Shown here: positions 5,591-6,929 of the stretch, piece by piece | Numbering within the stretch: the stretch's first letter is position 1 | Layout: every line of letters begins with the position of its first letter | From: an uncultured Mycoplasmatota bacterium | GTDB lineage: Bacteria; Bacillota_I; Bacilli_A; RF39; UBA660 | Length of the DNA stretch: 6,929 nt | NCBI GenBank assembly: GCA_948469295.1 | Contig: CAOKLK010000031.1 | Location: 1 to 6,929, forward strand | Reading direction: 5' to 3' | The notes under the pieces: generated by a model | Databases searched by the model: none | Seen by the model: the letters and a program-made list of their open reading frames with translations, nothing else | What the model was told of the DNA's origin: nothing | Program-made: the position numbers and the translations under genes

Positions 5591-6364
5591 ATGAATTTAT
5601 TTAAAGAATTATATCAGTATCGTGAACTTTTAAAATCTAATGTAAAAAAGGAAATTCGTGGAAAATATAAGGGATCTTTTTTAGGAATTATTTGGTCATT
5701 TGTGAATCCGCTTTTAACCGTTTTGGTTTATGCCATTATATTTCCATATATTTTAAAACAAGATCAACCAAATTATTTAATTTTTTTGATTGTTGCTATT
5801 ATTCCTTGGAATTTTTTTACAACCGTTTTGAATCAAGGATCTACTACGGTTTTGGTGAATGGAAATATTATTAAGAAGGTCTATTTTCCTAGGGAAATTT
5901 TACCAATTTCTATTGTAGTAAGTGGCTTGGTTAATTTCTTGATTTCTTGTATTATAATTTTATTATTTGTTTTATTTGGTGGTTTGGGATTTAGTATTTA
6001 TCTTCTTTATTTACCAATTATTATTTTGATTCAGTTTATGATGTCCTTGGGATTCGTTTTTGTTTTAAGTGCAATTAATGTATATGTTCGTGATGTGGAA
6101 TATATTGTTAATTTTGTTTTGACTTTGTTGTTTTATGCAACTCCCATTTTATATGATGCTAGTTTGATTCCTGCTCGTCTGCAATGGATTTTAAATCTTA
6201 ATCCGATGAAGCATCTGATTGAAGCTTATCGTGCAATTTTCTATTATCAACAATCTCCAAATCTTGTAGGATTATTGTCATTACTATGTATTGGATTTGG
6301 TGTGATGATTTTGGGTTATGTTATTTTTAAAGCTTTAGAGAAGGGTTTTGCTGAAGAGGTTTAG
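5591..6364 (+). CDS. ABC polysaccharide/teichoic acid exporter permease (TagG/RgpC/Wzm type)
   Basis: This 257-residue membrane subunit pairs with the preceding ATPase to move a lipid-linked polysaccharide across the cytoplasmic membrane. Seen: an amphipathic N-terminus with REIR-like charged residues (KKEIRGKYK), then the family motif GSFLGIIWSFVNPLL (about 29-43). Six hydrophobic segments follow, at roughly 33-55, 62-82, 104-132, 136-160, 170-190 and 227-250. Conserved ABC-2 elements are YFPREILP (between helices 2 and 3), NVYVRDVEY, FYATPILYD and NPMKHLIEAYR before the last helix. Length matches the family. The start at 5591 uses AGGTGA (5581-5586), which contains the ATPase stop codon, so the two subunits are probably translationally coupled. 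The next gene begins one base after its stop. Confidence 0.93.
   Translation: MNLFKELYQYRELLKSNVKKEIRGKYKGSFLGIIWSFVNPLLTVLVYAIIFPYILKQDQPNYLIFLIVAIIPWNFFTTVLNQGSTTVLVNGNIIKKVYFPREILPISIVVSGLVNFLISCIIILLFVLFGGLGFSIYLLYLPIIILIQFMMSLGFVFVLSAINVYVRDVEYIVNFVLTLLFYATPILYDASLIPARLQWILNLNPMKHLIEAYRAIFYYQQSPNLVGLLSLLCIGFGVMILGYVIFKALEKGFAEEV
6355..6359 (+). promoter_or_regulatory. Shine-Dalgarno site for the last GT2 gene, inside the permease gene
   Basis: AGAGG lies 6 bases before the ATG at 6366 and within the last codons of the permease, indicating tight coupling. Confidence 0.65.
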
Positions 6365-6365
6365 T

Positions 6366-6929
6366 ATGGTTGTATTTGTAATTTTACATTATAAAAATTT
6401 AAATGATACACTGGAATGTATTCTTTCTATAAAGAAAAATGCTGGTGATGGTTATGAAATTGTAGTAGTGGATAATGGAACGCTTTCGGATGAATCTTAT
6501 CAAACTTTGTTAAAGGAAACAAAACATGTTATTCGAAATCAAGATAATTTGGGTTTTGCGGTCGGTAATAATATTGGTTGTCAGTATGCAATTAAAAATT
6601 TTCATCCCGATTTTTTAGTAGTGTTAAATAATGATATTGTTCTTTTGGAATCAAATTTTATTTTTGAAATACAACAGTGTTATTTGAAAACGAAGTTTGA
6701 TTTTATGGGTCCTAGGATTCTTACCAATGGTGGAGATTCTGTTAATCCCTTTCCAGCTTATGAAACTTTAGAGCAGGTAAGAGGAGCTATTCAAAAGAGT
6801 GAACGACTTTTAAAAATTTATCAGAATGTCTTTTTGTCTTTTTTGTTAAGTTGTTATTTGAAAGTAAAACATTTTATTAAAAAACCAGTGCATTTAAAAA
6901 ATGGAAGTGATTCTTGTTATGATGTTGCA
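6366..6929 (+). CDS. GT2-family glycosyltransferase, 3'-partial
   Basis: An open frame of 188 codons runs from the ATG at 6366 to the window end without a stop. It begins with FVILHYKN and reaches VVVDNGT (D36). It then has NLGFAVGNN, the conserved NxGFaxGxN segment of many GT2 rhamnosyltransferase-like enzymes, and LNNDI (N88-N89-D90) as the metal-binding DxD equivalent. MGPRI and NPFPAY follow, matching the region after the metal site in wall-polysaccharide GT2 enzymes. The catalytic-base region and C-terminus are beyond the window. The sugar donor is unknown. It differs clearly from the GT2 at 3946-4791 and is not a duplicate. It follows the permease by one base and so belongs to the same operon. 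Confidence 0.88.
   Translation, partial: MVVFVILHYKNLNDTLECILSIKKNAGDGYEIVVVDNGTLSDESYQTLLKETKHVIRNQDNLGFAVGNNIGCQYAIKNFHPDFLVVLNNDIVLLESNFIFEIQQCYLKTKFDFMGPRILTNGGDSVNPFPAYETLEQVRGAIQKSERLLKIYQNVFLSFLLSCYLKVKHFIKKPVHLKNGSDSCYDVA

Noticed and set aside
1..6929. Mycoplasma-type genetic code (TGA as Trp)
   Set aside because: Trp is encoded by TGG throughout, and TGA ends the genes at 2647 and 5586 in contexts with a terminator or a properly spaced next start.
1..6929. tRNA, rRNA, CRISPR array, transposase, integrase or attachment site
   Set aside because: Nothing matching these was seen; the window is almost wholly coding on one strand and the intergenic gaps are too small.

Overview
The window comes from a low-GC, cell-walled bacterium that looks like a gut member of the Bacillota/Mycoplasmatota border (an RF39-like or related Bacilli lineage). 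This rests on the strong A+T bias, AGGAGG-type ribosome sites, an LytD-like glucosaminidase fused to a dockerin, and a surface-polysaccharide operon. The genetic code is standard: Trp is TGG, and TGA ends genes at 2645-2647 and 5584-5586, so this is not a Mycoplasma-type TGA=Trp genome. Genus-level placement is not possible from the sequence alone. All genes lie on the + strand.

Left part (1-2647): a two-gene cell-surface unit. The first gene enters from outside the window. It encodes a glucosaminidase-like (GH73/LytD-type) module, a Ser/Gly/Asn linker, an X-like beta module and a C-terminal type I dockerin. Thirteen bases later comes a 524-residue type I membrane protein with a signal peptide, an Ig-like domain, a cadherin-like beta-sandwich domain, a further extracellular region, one membrane helix and a highly charged cytoplasmic tail. 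A compact terminator with a GAAA loop overlaps its stop codon.

Right part (2681-6929): a surface-polysaccharide operon. It starts at an extended -10 promoter and runs: O-antigen ligase/polymerase-like membrane protein, GT2 glycosyltransferase, ABC exporter ATPase, ABC exporter permease (TagH/TagG, RgpD/RgpC, Wzt/Wzm type), and a second GT2 glycosyltransferase that runs off the window end. A second extended -10 promoter candidate precedes the ATPase gene. The likely scheme is that glycosyltransferases build a glycan on a lipid carrier inside the cell, the ABC pair exports it, and the polytopic ligase/polymerase-like protein acts on it outside the membrane.

The most notable points are: (i) a dockerin protein beside a membrane protein with Ig/cadherin-like ectodomains, a possible minimal surface-docking pair; (ii) a glucosaminidase domain that seems to stop short of its usual C-terminal part; (iii) two promoter-leader regions with nearly the same layout, whose Shine-Dalgarno sites move the starts of two genes 15 bases downstream of the longest-ORF start; and (iv) a ligase/polymerase-like protein in an ABC-exporter operon. 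No RNA genes, insertion sequences, CRISPR arrays or attachment sites were seen, and no gene-free stretch exceeds about 70 bases.
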